From Methylobacterium terricola (lineage in GTDB: Bacteria; Pseudomonadota; Alphaproteobacteria; Rhizobiales; Beijerinckiaceae): 64,000 nt of DNA. The notes under the pieces are model-generated. The model ran no database searches and had not been told where the DNA came from. It saw only the letters and a program-made list of their open reading frames with translations. A program made the position numbers and the translations under genes. This document shows, one piece after another, positions 43,153 to 51,647 of the stretch (position 1 is its first letter; the number at the start of each line of letters is the position of its first letter). The DNA is taken from assembly GCF_006151805.1 (NCBI RefSeq), contig NZ_VDDA01000015.1, positions 96,433-160,432 of the forward strand, read 5' to 3'.

Positions 43153-44046
43153 GTGATCAAGAAGCTCATGCTTGCCGGCGCCGCGACGTCGCTCCTCGCC
43201 GGAGCGGCCTCCGCCGCCGACCTGCCGCGCCGGGTCGCCCCGCCGCCGGTCTTCACCGCAGTGCCGGTCTTCACCTGGACCGGCTTCTATGCCGGCCTGC
43301 ACACCGACTACACCTTCACTGACCGCCAGCGCATCACCACGATCGGCAACGACGTGACGCCGACCAACACGATCGGCAACGTCGCGACCCTGCGTCGCCC
43401 GCCGGTGGTGCGCAACGAGCAGGACGGGCTGGCCAACATCGGCGGCGGCTTCGGCTACAACTACCAGTTCACGCCCGGCTCGGGCTTCGTCGTCGGCCTC
43501 CAGGCCGACTGGGCCTGGACCGACATCCACAAGAACACCTTCTATCTCGGCCCGCAGCTCGTCGCGAACAACTTCATCCCCGACCCGAGCGCCTTCCGTC
43601 AGGAGCTGTCCTGGCTCGGCACCGTCGTCGGCCGCGCCGGCTACGCCTTCGACCGCCTCTTCGTCTACGGCATGGGCGGCTTCGCCTATGGCGGCGTCGA
43701 TTACCGCGCCAACTTCTACACCGGCAGCGGCGCCCTGGCCTATGCCGGCCGCTACAACGACATCGCGACCGGCTACGCCTATGGCGGCGGCATCGAGTAC
43801 GCCCTGCCGACCGACTCGTTCCTGGCCCGCTACAGCCTGCTGGGCCTGCTGGGCATTCAGTCCCAGGCGGTGACGATCAAGGCCGAGTACCTGCACTACG
43901 ACCTCGGCAGCCGCAACGTGCTGGTGAACAACACCGGCTTCACGCCGGCCGCCGGCGCCCCGCCCCGCGGCTCCTACACCTCGCGCTTCACCACCGAGGG
44001 CAACCTGGTCCGCGCCGGGTTCAGCTACAAGTTCAACGGCCTCTGA
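43153..44046 (+). CDS. Outer-membrane beta-barrel protein (Omp25/OmpA-like)
   Basis: A 297-residue protein from the GTG at 43153 (ATG at 43168 possible). The signal peptide is KKLMLAGAATSLLAGAASAA, followed by the motif DLPRRVAPPPVFTAVPVFTW, typical of alphaproteobacterial Omp25/31 proteins, then alternating barrel strands (GFYAGLHTDYTFTD, GGGFGYNYQFTPGSGFVVGL, FDRLFVYGMGGFAYGG). The end VRAGFSYKFNGL is a normal final strand with aromatic residue. It is likely a major surface porin-like protein. A terminator follows. Confidence 0.88.
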   Translation: MIKKLMLAGAATSLLAGAASAADLPRRVAPPPVFTAVPVFTWTGFYAGLHTDYTFTDRQRITTIGNDVTPTNTIGNVATLRRPPVVRNEQDGLANIGGGFGYNYQFTPGSGFVVGLQADWAWTDIHKNTFYLGPQLVANNFIPDPSAFRQELSWLGTVVGRAGYAFDRLFVYGMGGFAYGGVDYRANFYTGSGALAYAGRYNDIATGYAYGGGIEYALPTDSFLARYSLLGLLGIQSQAVTIKAEYLHYDLGSRNVLVNNTGFTPAAGAPPRGSYTSRFTTEGNLVRAGFSYKFNGL

Positions 44047-44071
44047 TCCATCGGATCGGCTGAGCCGCATC

Positions 44072-44094
44072 GGCGGGCCTGTCGAAGGCCCGCC
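44072..44094 (+). terminator. Terminator of the outer-membrane protein gene
   Basis: GGCGGGCC-TGTCGAA-GGCCCGCC forms an 8-bp stem, 25 bp after the stop codon, followed by CCTCTT. Confidence 0.7.
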
Positions 44095-44295
44095 CCTCTT
44101 GGACGGTCGTCGGGTGCAAGCCCGGCGGCCGTTTTTCGTCGTGCCGTCGATCGCTCGCTCGGTTTCCCCGGGCGACCGCCGGGAGAGCCGAACTTCCAGA
44201 TTCCGCTCGGCGGCCCTCGGTCCATCATGGGTGGGCGCCGCTGAGGCAACGCTTCGACGCAACCCTCTCGGTTCGTCGGATGATGCCTCACGCCC

Positions 44296-44320
44296 GGAAC
44301 CGATCGCCCGACTGCTCGTT
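44296..44320 (+). promoter_or_regulatory. Perfect EcfG-consensus promoter upstream of marR
   Basis: GGAAC (44296-44300), a 16-bp spacer, CGTT (44317-44320): exact general-stress consensus. It ends 47 bp before the ATG at 44368, so the start site would lie near or within the MarR operator at 44333-44346. Confidence 0.7.
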
Positions 44321-44332
44321 GCCATCCTGTTC

Positions 44333-44346
44333 GACAGCTTACTGTC
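44333..44346. promoter_or_regulatory. Candidate MarR operator
   Basis: GACAG-CTTA-CTGTC is a perfect inverted repeat directly downstream of the -10 element. The half-site TTCGACAG recurs at 44349-44356. The spacing suggests the MarR protein represses its own operon. Confidence 0.5.
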
Positions 44347-44367
44347 AATTCGACAGCCCGCTCAAGA

Positions 44368-44895
44368 ATGGGACCGACCTTGTCATCCGACCCGCACGCC
44401 GATCTGCCCGCAGCCCGCGACGCCTTCTCGGATCTCGCCCTCGCGGTGTTCCGCCTCAACGGCGGCCTGATCGAGGCCGGCGACGCGCTGGTCCAGGATC
44501 TCGGGCTGACCAGCGCCCGCTGGCAGGTGCTCGGCGCCATCGCGCTGGCCCCGGCGCCGCTGCCGGTCGCCCACATCGCCCGCAACATGGGCCTCGCCCG
44601 GCAGTCGGTGCAGCGCGTCGTCGACGACATGCAGGCGGAGGGTCTGGTCCGTCTCGAGCCCAATCCGCATCACCGCCGCGCCGCCCTGGTGGCGATGACC
44701 CCGCGCGGCGAGGCCGCCTACCGGCAGGCGATCGCCCGCAAGGACCTCTGGGCCGATGCGCTGACCGACGGCCTCTCCCCGGACGCCATCGCCGCCGCCG
44801 TCGCTGTGCTGCGCCGGCTGCAGGAGCGGATCGAAGCGTCGCACGCGCACATCGCCGCCCTCGCCACCGCGACCCGACAGGAGATCGAGGCATGA
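44368..44895 (+). CDS. MarR-family transcriptional regulator
   Basis: A 175-residue protein with the MarR winged helix: LTSARWQVLGAIALAPAPLP, then VAHIARNMGLARQSVQRVVD, and a wing RLEPNPHHRRAALVAMTPRG. Such dimers sense small phenolic or oxidising ligands. Its stop overlaps the start of the monooxygenase gene by 4 bp (ATGA), so both form one unit under the EcfG-type promoter and probable MarR operator upstream. Confidence 0.88.
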   Translation: MGPTLSSDPHADLPAARDAFSDLALAVFRLNGGLIEAGDALVQDLGLTSARWQVLGAIALAPAPLPVAHIARNMGLARQSVQRVVDDMQAEGLVRLEPNPHHRRAALVAMTPRGEAAYRQAIARKDLWADALTDGLSPDAIAAAVAVLRRLQERIEASHAHIAALATATRQEIEA

Positions 44896-46580
44896 GCGAC
44901 CCGGATTCCCTGCACGGCCTGGACGCTCCGCCAGGCTTCGATGCCGACGTGATCGTGGTCGGCGCCGGTCCGGTCGGCCTGACGACCGGGTGCGGCTTGC
45001 GCCATCACGGCGTCGCGTGCCTGCTCCTGGAAGAGCGCACGGAGATCAAGGCGTATTCGCGCGCCAACAACCTGTGGGCGCGGCCGCAGGAGCTCCTCGC
45101 CGGGATCGGCCTGCGCGACGCCCTCGCGAAGAACGCCTACCCGGTCCACACCCTCAACTTCTTCGTCGACGGCACGCCGACGAGCCCGATCCCCATCGCC
45201 GACGTCGCCAGCCCCTATCCGCAGGTCCTCTACAGTGGCCAGGACGTGATCGAGCGGACGCTCGCGGGGACGTTCGAGGAGCGGGGCGGGCGGATCGAGC
45301 GCGGCGTCACGGTGACCGACCTCGTCCAGGACGAGACGGGCGTCACGGTGGTGCTCCGGCGCGGCGAGAGCGGACCGGAGGAGCGACGGCGCGCCCGCTA
45401 CCTCGTCGCGGCGGACGGTGCCAAGAGCACGATCCGCCCCCGGCTGGGGCTGGATTTCGAGCCTGAGCGGTTCGAGCACTGCATGAACCGGCAGGTCGAT
45501 GCGAAACTGTCCTGGCGGCGATCGGAGACACCCGACCAGCTGTGGTTCTTCTACTACGAACGGGGATTTGCCGGGATCATGCCGGTCTGGGGCGGCTACC
45601 ACCGCCTGTTCTTCCTCGCCGACGATACCGGCGTGCCGGACCGCGACCCGACGCTCGACGAGATCCAGGCGCTCGCCCGCACGGTCACCGGCGACGAAAC
45701 CCTGACCCTCACCGATCCGCAATGGCTCACCCACAGCCGCTTCCAGTACGGCGTCGCGCCGGCCTATGCGCGGGACCGGGTGTTCCTGGCCGGCGATGCC
45801 GGGCACCTGTCGCTGCCGATCGGCGGCCAGGGCATGAATGCCGGACTGCACGACGCGGTCGAGATCGCGTGGCGGCTCGCCATGGCCCTGCGCGGGCAGG
45901 CGGCCCCCGTGATCCTCGACTCCTATGATGGCGAGCGCGGGGGCGAGCACGCCCGGCTGAGCGCCCAGCAGGCGCGCGGCTTCCGCTGGACCGTCTATCG
46001 CGGCGCGGTCACCGACACGGTGCTCGGGCTCGCCGCCAAGGCCCTGCCGAATCTCGGCTCCCTGCTGCAGGGCACCGACGACATGCAGCAGATGGGCGTG
46101 TCCTACCCGAAGAGCCTCCTCAACGAGGACCGCCTTTCCGGGCTGTCCCGGATGCTCCGCCCGGGGCCGAAGGCCGGCGAGCGTGCCCCGGACGCGGAGG
46201 TGACGCATCGCGGTGAAACGACCGCGCTGTTCCCGTTCCTCGCCAACCCGGACGGCTGGACGACGGGCTGGGCGCTGCTGTGCTTCGACGGACGCTCGGC
46301 ACAGGCGCATCCGGCCCTGCGCGACGCGATCCGGGCCGCCGCGCCGTGGCCGTGGATCCGCCCGCGCCTGGTGCTCGCCGGCCCGCTGCTCGACGGTGCG
46401 GAGGTGCCGATCCTGTCGGACATGGACGGCAAGGCGCACGGCGCCTACGGGCTGGAGGGCCGGCCGGCCCTCGTGCTGGTACGCCCCGACGGGCACATCG
46501 CCTTCCGGGACGACGCCGACGGGAGCGAGGCCCTGGCGGCCTATGCACGGCGGGTCTTCGGCGCGCCGGACGCCGCGTGA
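44892..46580 (+). CDS. FAD-dependent aromatic monooxygenase (PheA/TfdB type)
   Basis: A 562-residue flavoprotein. The FAD-binding motif is ADVIVVGAGPVGLTTGCGLR (about residues 18-37). The second motif is YLVAADGAKSTIRPRLGL, and the third is RVFLAGDAGHLSLPIGGQGM, the DG and GD fingerprints of class A flavin hydroxylases. A C-terminal thioredoxin-like domain (RPALVLVRPDGHIAFRDDAD) is typical of the phenol-hydroxylase/TfdB-like size class. NAD(P)H-dependent hydroxylation of a phenol or polyketide-like substrate is likely. It is coupled to marR and may detoxify a compound under stress. Confidence 0.88.
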   Translation: MSDPDSLHGLDAPPGFDADVIVVGAGPVGLTTGCGLRHHGVACLLLEERTEIKAYSRANNLWARPQELLAGIGLRDALAKNAYPVHTLNFFVDGTPTSPIPIADVASPYPQVLYSGQDVIERTLAGTFEERGGRIERGVTVTDLVQDETGVTVVLRRGESGPEERRRARYLVAADGAKSTIRPRLGLDFEPERFEHCMNRQVDAKLSWRRSETPDQLWFFYYERGFAGIMPVWGGYHRLFFLADDTGVPDRDPTLDEIQALARTVTGDETLTLTDPQWLTHSRFQYGVAPAYARDRVFLAGDAGHLSLPIGGQGMNAGLHDAVEIAWRLAMALRGQAAPVILDSYDGERGGEHARLSAQQARGFRWTVYRGAVTDTVLGLAAKALPNLGSLLQGTDDMQQMGVSYPKSLLNEDRLSGLSRMLRPGPKAGERAPDAEVTHRGETTALFPFLANPDGWTTGWALLCFDGRSAQAHPALRDAIRAAAPWPWIRPRLVLAGPLLDGAEVPILSDMDGKAHGAYGLEGRPALVLVRPDGHIAFRDDADGSEALAAYARRVFGAPDAA

Positions 46581-46586
46581 CCGGAC

Positions 46587-47474
46587 CTACTCCCGTGCCG
46601 CCTCGCGTAAGGAGCGGATGATGCCGGAGAAGTCGGTGCCGCCCTGCCCCGCCGCCTCGAAGGCGGCGTAGATCGCCTCGGCCTGCGCGCCGAGCGGCGT
46701 CGCGGCGCTGGCACTCGCGGCCGCCTCCTGCGACAGGCGCAGGTCCTTCAGCATCAGGGCGGCGGCGAAGCCGGGCTTGTAGTCGTTGTTGGCCGGCGAG
46801 GCCGGGACCGGGCCCGGGACCGGGCAGTAGGTGGTGAGCGACCAGCACTGGCCCGACGAGGTCGAGGCGACATCGAACAGGGCCTGGTGCGACAGGCCGA
46901 GCTTTTCCGCCAGCACGAAGGCCTCGGCGACGCCGATCATCGAGATGCCGAGGATCATGTTGTTGCAGATCTTGGCCGCCTGGCCGGCACCGGCCTCGCC
47001 GCAATGCACGATTTTGCGGCCCATCCTCGCCAGGATCGGCTCGGCGCGGGCGAAGGCGTCCGGGGCGCCCCCCGCCATGAAGGTCAGGGTCGCGGCCTTG
47101 GCCCCGCCGACGCCGCCCGAGACCGGGGCGTCGAGGCTCGCCAGCCCGCGGCCGCGTGCCTTGTCGTGGGCGGCTCGGGCGCTGGCGACGTCGATGGTCG
47201 AGCAGTCGATCAGCAGCACGCCCTCGGCCACGTGCGGCAGAACCGCGTCGTAGACCGCGAGGACGTGACGCCCGGCCGGCAGCATGGTGACGACGATTTC
47301 GGCCCCCTCGACCGCGGCCTCGGCGCTCGCCGCGACCGCGATCCCGGCGGCGCGGGCGGCGTCGAGCGCCTCCGGCATCAGGTCGAAGCCCGTGACCGCG
47401 TAGCCGGCGGCGACGAGGTTGGCGGCCATCGGGCCGCCCATGTTGCCGAGGCCCAGGAAGGCGATCTGCGTCAT
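46587..47474 (-). CDS. mmsB: 3-hydroxyisobutyrate dehydrogenase
   Basis: A 295-residue NAD-binding protein. The dinucleotide fold is IAFLGLGNMGGPMAANLVAA, the substrate-binding motif is DAPVSGGVGGAKAATLTFMA, the catalytic lysine is in GAGQAAKICNNMIL and the C-terminal helix holds KDLRLSQEA. It oxidises 3-hydroxyisobutyrate to methylmalonate semialdehyde in valine degradation. It lies 53 bp downstream of an acyl-CoA dehydrogenase gene on the same strand, in the mmsB/acyl-CoA dehydrogenase/mmsA cluster. Confidence 0.9.
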   Translation of the reverse strand: MTQIAFLGLGNMGGPMAANLVAAGYAVTGFDLMPEALDAARAAGIAVAASAEAAVEGAEIVVTMLPAGRHVLAVYDAVLPHVAEGVLLIDCSTIDVASARAAHDKARGRGLASLDAPVSGGVGGAKAATLTFMAGGAPDAFARAEPILARMGRKIVHCGEAGAGQAAKICNNMILGISMIGVAEAFVLAEKLGLSHQALFDVASTSSGQCWSLTTYCPVPGPVPASPANNDYKPGFAAALMLKDLRLSQEAAASASAATPLGAQAEAIYAAFEAAGQGGTDFSGIIRSLREAARE

Positions 47475-47527
47475 GGCTCAGCGTTTCCTCTGTTGACGTC
47501 TAGGTCTGCGATGGGGAGGCACGATCC

Positions 47528-48670
47528 TCAGCCGGAGACGAGCCCCCGCGCCACGATCACCCGCATGATCTCGTTGGTACCCTCCAGGATCTGGTGCACC
47601 CGGAGGTCGCGGACGATCTTCTCGACGCCGTATTCCGACAGGTAGCCGTAGCCGCCATGGAGCTGCAGCGCCTCGTTGGCGACCCGGAAGCCGGTATCGG
47701 TGGCGAAGCGCTTGGCCATCGCCGAGCGCTGGGTCGCGTCGGGGTCGCCACGGTCGAGGGCGGCGGCGGCGCCGTAGAGGAGCGCGCGGGCGGCCTCGAG
47801 CTCGGTCGCCATGTCGGCGAGGCGGAATTGCAGCGCCTGGAACTGGTCGAGGCGCTTCCCGAAGGCCCGGCGCTCGGCCATGTAGGCGAGGCTCTTGTCG
47901 AGAGCTCCTTGCGCCCCGCCGAGCGAGCAGGCGCCGATGTTGAGCCGGCCGCCATCGAGCCCCGCCATGGCGATGCGAAAGCCGATCCCCTCCGCTCCGA
48001 GGCGGTTCTCGACCGGGACCCGGCATTCCTCGAAGATCACCGCCCGGGTCGGCTGGGCGTTCCAGCCCATCTTGCGCTCGTTCGGCCCGAAGGACAGGCC
48101 CGGCGCGTCGGACGGCACCACCAGGGTCGAGATGCCCTTCGGCCCCGCCTCGCCGGTGCGCACCATCGTCACGTAGAGATCGGCCGCGCCGGCGCCCGAG
48201 ATGAACTGCTTGGCGCCGTTGAGGACGTAATGGTCGCCCTCCAGCCTGGCGGTGGTGCGGAGCGCCGCGGCGTCCGAGCCCGAGCCCGGCTCGGTCAGGC
48301 AATAGGCCGCGACCGTGTCCATCCGGCAGAGCGACGGCAGGAAGCGCTCGCGCTGGGCCGCGGAGCCGAACTTGTCGATCATCCAGGCGGCCATGTTGTG
48401 GATCGACAGGAACGCCGCCACCGTCGGGCAGCCGAGGCTCAGGGCCTCGAAGATCAGGGCGGCGTCGAGCCGGGTCAGCCCCGAGCCGCCATGCTCCTCC
48501 GCGATGTAGATGCCGCCCATGCCGAGGCCGGCGGCCTCGCGCAGCACGTCGAGGGGGAAATGCTTGCGCTCGTCCCAGTCGAGGGCGTGCGGCGCGATCC
48601 GCTCAGCCGCGAAGCTGCGCGCCATGTCGCGGATGGCGACCTGGTCCTCGGGGAGGGTGAACAGGGTCAT
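47528..48670 (-). CDS. Acyl-CoA dehydrogenase, probably isobutyryl-CoA dehydrogenase
   Basis: A 380-residue protein. It has the acyl-CoA dehydrogenase FAD site YCLTEPGSGSDAAALRTTA and FISGAGAADLYV, the QALQFRLADMATELEAAR region and the C-terminal glycine-rich LHGGYGYLSEYGVEKIVRD, followed by LRVHQILEGTNEIMRVIVAR. The catalytic-base glutamate is in the LEGTNEI segment, as in isobutyryl-CoA/short-branched-chain enzymes. In the mms cluster, isobutyryl-CoA to methacrylyl-CoA in valine breakdown is the natural role. Confidence 0.88.
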   Translation of the reverse strand: MTLFTLPEDQVAIRDMARSFAAERIAPHALDWDERKHFPLDVLREAAGLGMGGIYIAEEHGGSGLTRLDAALIFEALSLGCPTVAAFLSIHNMAAWMIDKFGSAAQRERFLPSLCRMDTVAAYCLTEPGSGSDAAALRTTARLEGDHYVLNGAKQFISGAGAADLYVTMVRTGEAGPKGISTLVVPSDAPGLSFGPNERKMGWNAQPTRAVIFEECRVPVENRLGAEGIGFRIAMAGLDGGRLNIGACSLGGAQGALDKSLAYMAERRAFGKRLDQFQALQFRLADMATELEAARALLYGAAAALDRGDPDATQRSAMAKRFATDTGFRVANEALQLHGGYGYLSEYGVEKIVRDLRVHQILEGTNEIMRVIVARGLVSG

Positions 48671-48734
48671 GGCGGCTTTTCCTCCTGTTCGGATTGTCTT
48701 CGATCCAATCCCGGCCGCTCGTGAGGCGCGGGAT

Positions 48735-48912
48735 CCCCTCTCCCGAGCAGGAGAGGGGTAGGGGCGATCGACGATCGCGCAGGGTGGCGCGCGCCCGTGC
48801 GACTCGCTGAGCGCTCAGCCAGGCCGCTCGATGATCCAGGGCCATTGCGGCCCCCGAGCCACCCTCACGCGGGATCGTCGATCCCCAGGCCCCTCTGCCG
48901 CACGGGAGAGGG
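48735..48912. repeat. Fold-back element with long imperfect inverted repeats
   Basis: The left arm 48735-48788 (CCCCTCTCCCGAGCAGGAGA... ending AGGGTGGC) and the right arm 48858-48912 (GCCACCCTCACGCGGGATCG... ending GGGAGAGGG) are reverse complements with a few gaps. Each arm has its own small hairpin (48735-48758 is perfect). A roughly 70-bp centre separates them. It is non-coding and fills the gap between the acyl-CoA dehydrogenase gene and mmsA. Confidence 0.75.
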
Positions 48913-48922
48913 AAGGACAGCC

Positions 48923-50422
48923 CTACTGCATCACCGGCATCGAGAACTGCGCACCTTCCTTGACACCCGACGGCCAGCGCTGCGTCACCGTCTTGGTCTT
49001 GGTGTAGAAGCGCACCGCGTCCGGGCCATGCTGGTTGAGGTCACCGAAGCCCGAGCGCTTCCAGCCGCCGAAGGTGTAGTAGGCCAGCGGCACCGGGATC
49101 GGCACGTTGATGCCGACCATGCCGACCTGCACCTTGGCGGCGAAGTCGCGGGCGGCGTCGCCGTCGCGGGTGAAGATCGCGACGCCGTTGCCGTATTCGT
49201 GCTCGTTGGGGAGCCGCAGCGCCTCGGCGTAGTCCTTGGCCCGCACCACCGACAGCACCGGCCCGAAGATCTCCTCCTTGTAGATCCGCATCTCCGGCGT
49301 CACGTGGTCGAACAGGCAGCCGCCCATATAGAAGCCGTTCTCGTAGCCCTGCATCTTGAAGGCCCGGCCGTCGACCGCGAGCTTGGCGCCCTCGTTGACG
49401 CCGATCTCGACGTAGTTGCGCACCCGCTCCAGCGCCGCCCTGGTGACGAGCGGGCCGTAATCGGCGCTCGGATCGGTCGAGGGACCGATCTTCAGGCTCT
49501 CGACCCGCGGGATCAGCTTGCTCATCAGCGCGTCGGCGGTCTTCTCGCCGACCGGCACCGCCACCGACACCGCCATGCAGCGCTCGCCGGCGGAGCCGAA
49601 GCCGGCGCCCATCAGGGCGTCGACGGCCTGGTCCATGTCGGCGTCCGGCATGATGATCATGTGGTTCTTGGCACCGCCGAAGCACTGGGCGCGCTTGCCG
49701 CTCGCGGTCGCCCGCGCATAGACGTACTGGGCGATGTCGGAGGAGCCGACGAAGCCGACCGCCTGGATGATGTCGTCGTCGAGGATCGCGTCGACCGCCT
49801 CCTTGTCGCCGTTGACGACGTTGAGGATGCCGGCCGGCAGGCCCGCCTCGATCATCAGCTCGGCCAAGCGCATCGGCACGCCCGGATCGCGCTCCGAGGG
49901 CTTGAGGATGAAGGCGTTGCCGCAGGCGATGGCGGGAGCGAACTTCCACATCGGGATCATCGCCGGGAAGTTGAACGGCGTGATGCCGGCGACCACGCCC
50001 AGCGGCTGGCGCATCGAGTAGATGTCGATGCCGGGGCCGGCGCCCTCCGTGTACTCGCCCTTCTGCAGGTGCGGGATGCCGCAGGCGAACTCCACCACCT
50101 CGACGCCGCGCTGGATGTCGCCCTTGGCGTCCGGGATGGTCTTGCCGTGCTCGCGGGCGAGCAGGTCGGCGAGGCTGTCCATCTCGCGGGCGACGAGGTC
50201 GAGGAAGCGCATCATCACCCGTGCGCGGCGCTGCGGGTTGGTGGCGGCCCAGACCACCTGCGCCTTGGCGGCGTTCTCGATGGCAGCGCGCATCTCGGCC
50301 TTACTCGCCAGCGCCAGGCGCCCGATCACCTCGCCGGTCATCGGCTGATAGATGTCGGAATACCGGCCCGAGCGGCCGGGAACGTGCTCGCCGCCGATGA
50401 AGTGCCCGACTTTGCGCGCCAT
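48923..50422 (-). CDS. mmsA: Methylmalonate-semialdehyde dehydrogenase (acylating)
   Basis: A 499-residue protein from the ATG at 50422 (GGAGGATCC just upstream). It matches the CoA-acylating MMSDH family: FIGGEHVPGRSGRYSDIYQP, ITPFNFPAMIPMWKFAPAIA, the NAD motif VGFVGSSDIAQYVY, the catalytic Cys in GSAGERCMAVSVAV and the C-terminal PVPLAYYTFGGWKRSGFGDL. It converts methylmalonate semialdehyde to propionyl-CoA in valine degradation. It is divergent from a LysR gene and separated from the acyl-CoA dehydrogenase gene by the fold-back element. Confidence 0.94.
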   Translation of the reverse strand: MARKVGHFIGGEHVPGRSGRYSDIYQPMTGEVIGRLALASKAEMRAAIENAAKAQVVWAATNPQRRARVMMRFLDLVAREMDSLADLLAREHGKTIPDAKGDIQRGVEVVEFACGIPHLQKGEYTEGAGPGIDIYSMRQPLGVVAGITPFNFPAMIPMWKFAPAIACGNAFILKPSERDPGVPMRLAELMIEAGLPAGILNVVNGDKEAVDAILDDDIIQAVGFVGSSDIAQYVYARATASGKRAQCFGGAKNHMIIMPDADMDQAVDALMGAGFGSAGERCMAVSVAVPVGEKTADALMSKLIPRVESLKIGPSTDPSADYGPLVTRAALERVRNYVEIGVNEGAKLAVDGRAFKMQGYENGFYMGGCLFDHVTPEMRIYKEEIFGPVLSVVRAKDYAEALRLPNEHEYGNGVAIFTRDGDAARDFAAKVQVGMVGINVPIPVPLAYYTFGGWKRSGFGDLNQHGPDAVRFYTKTKTVTQRWPSGVKEGAQFSMPVMQ

Positions 50423-50516
50423 GAGGGATCCTCCCTGGATCGATTGTGTTGGGGGCCACCTTGCCCTGGCGATCCCCATAGCGGAAGGGGCGTGGGAGCG
50501 GAACGGGTGTGCGCGG

Positions 50517-51464
50517 ATGCAGGAACCGGAGGGCGGAAAAGGCGACGTGTGGGACGATTACCGCTTCGTGCTCGCGGTACACCGGGCCGGCACGGTCTCG
50601 GCGGCGGCGCGGCGGCTCGGGGTCGACCACGCGACCGTGATCCGCCGCATCGACCGCCTGGAACGGCGCCTCGGCGAGAAGCTCTTCCACCGCCGCGCCT
50701 CGGGCTATACCGCGACGCAAGCGGGGCTGGCGCTGGTCGCGACCGCCGACACGGTCGAATCGGCGATCATCCACGGCGAGGCGGCGGTCGGCCGCGCGGG
50801 GTCGCGGCTCGTCGGCACGGTGCGGATCGGCGCGCCGGACGGCTTCGGCAGCACCTTCCTGGCGCCGCGCCTCGCCGGCCTGGTCGAGCGCCATCCCGAG
50901 CTCGACATCGAACTGGTGGCGACCGCCCGCCTGTTCAGCCTCTCGAAGCGCGAGGCCGACATCGCCATCGGCCTGAGCCTGCCGCCGGAGGGACGCATCG
51001 TCGGGCGCAAGCTCACCGACTACGCGCTCAAGCTCTACGCCGCTCCGTCCTACCTCGCGCGGCACCCGCCGATCGGGAGCCGGGGCGACCTCGGCGGGCA
51101 TCGCTTCATCGGCTACATCGACGAACTGCTCTACTCGCCGGAGCTCGACTACCTCCACCAGATCGCCCCGGGAGCGGGCGCCCGCCTGCGCAGCGCCAAC
51201 CTCAATGCCCAGCTCCAGGCGACAGTTGCGGGTCTCGGCCTCGCGGTGTTGCCCTGCTTCATGGCGGCCGGACGGCCCGATCTGGCCTGCGTGCTGCCGG
51301 CAGAGATCACGCTCATCCGCAGCTTCTGGCTGATGATGCATGCCGACAGCCGCGACCTCGCCCGCATCCGGGCGGTGGCGGAGCACATCTACGCGGTGGT
51401 GGAGGCGGAGCGGGGGTTGTTCGCAGCGGTCGGGCAAGGGTCGAGGATTAAGGGTCGAGGATGA
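50517..51464 (+). CDS. LysR-family transcriptional regulator
   Basis: A 315-residue protein from the ATG at 50517. The N-terminal helix-turn-helix is RFVLAVHRAGTVSAAARRLG, then VDHATVIRRIDRLERRLGEK. The effector domain from about residue 95 follows (GTVRIGAPDGFGSTFLAPRL). It is divergent from mmsA with a 94-bp intergenic region, so control of valine catabolism genes is likely. The effector (3-hydroxyisobutyrate, a CoA ester, or other) is unknown. Confidence 0.88.
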   Translation: MQEPEGGKGDVWDDYRFVLAVHRAGTVSAAARRLGVDHATVIRRIDRLERRLGEKLFHRRASGYTATQAGLALVATADTVESAIIHGEAAVGRAGSRLVGTVRIGAPDGFGSTFLAPRLAGLVERHPELDIELVATARLFSLSKREADIAIGLSLPPEGRIVGRKLTDYALKLYAAPSYLARHPPIGSRGDLGGHRFIGYIDELLYSPELDYLHQIAPGAGARLRSANLNAQLQATVAGLGLAVLPCFMAAGRPDLACVLPAEITLIRSFWLMMHADSRDLARIRAVAEHIYAVVEAERGLFAAVGQGSRIKGRG

Positions 51465-51647
51465 AGCGCGCTCGGCTTGCCGGTGCCTGAGGGGCAGCTT
51501 TCGAGCCCGGGCGATCCGTCGGCGGCGATAGCAAATCGACATCCCTGGCGAACTTTCGATGCGGTCTCGACCTCATTCCTCGCCGGATGCCCTAGCGGAC
51601 AGGACGGAGCGACAGCCTGTCGTTTGTCCACAATCTGAAAAGGAACG

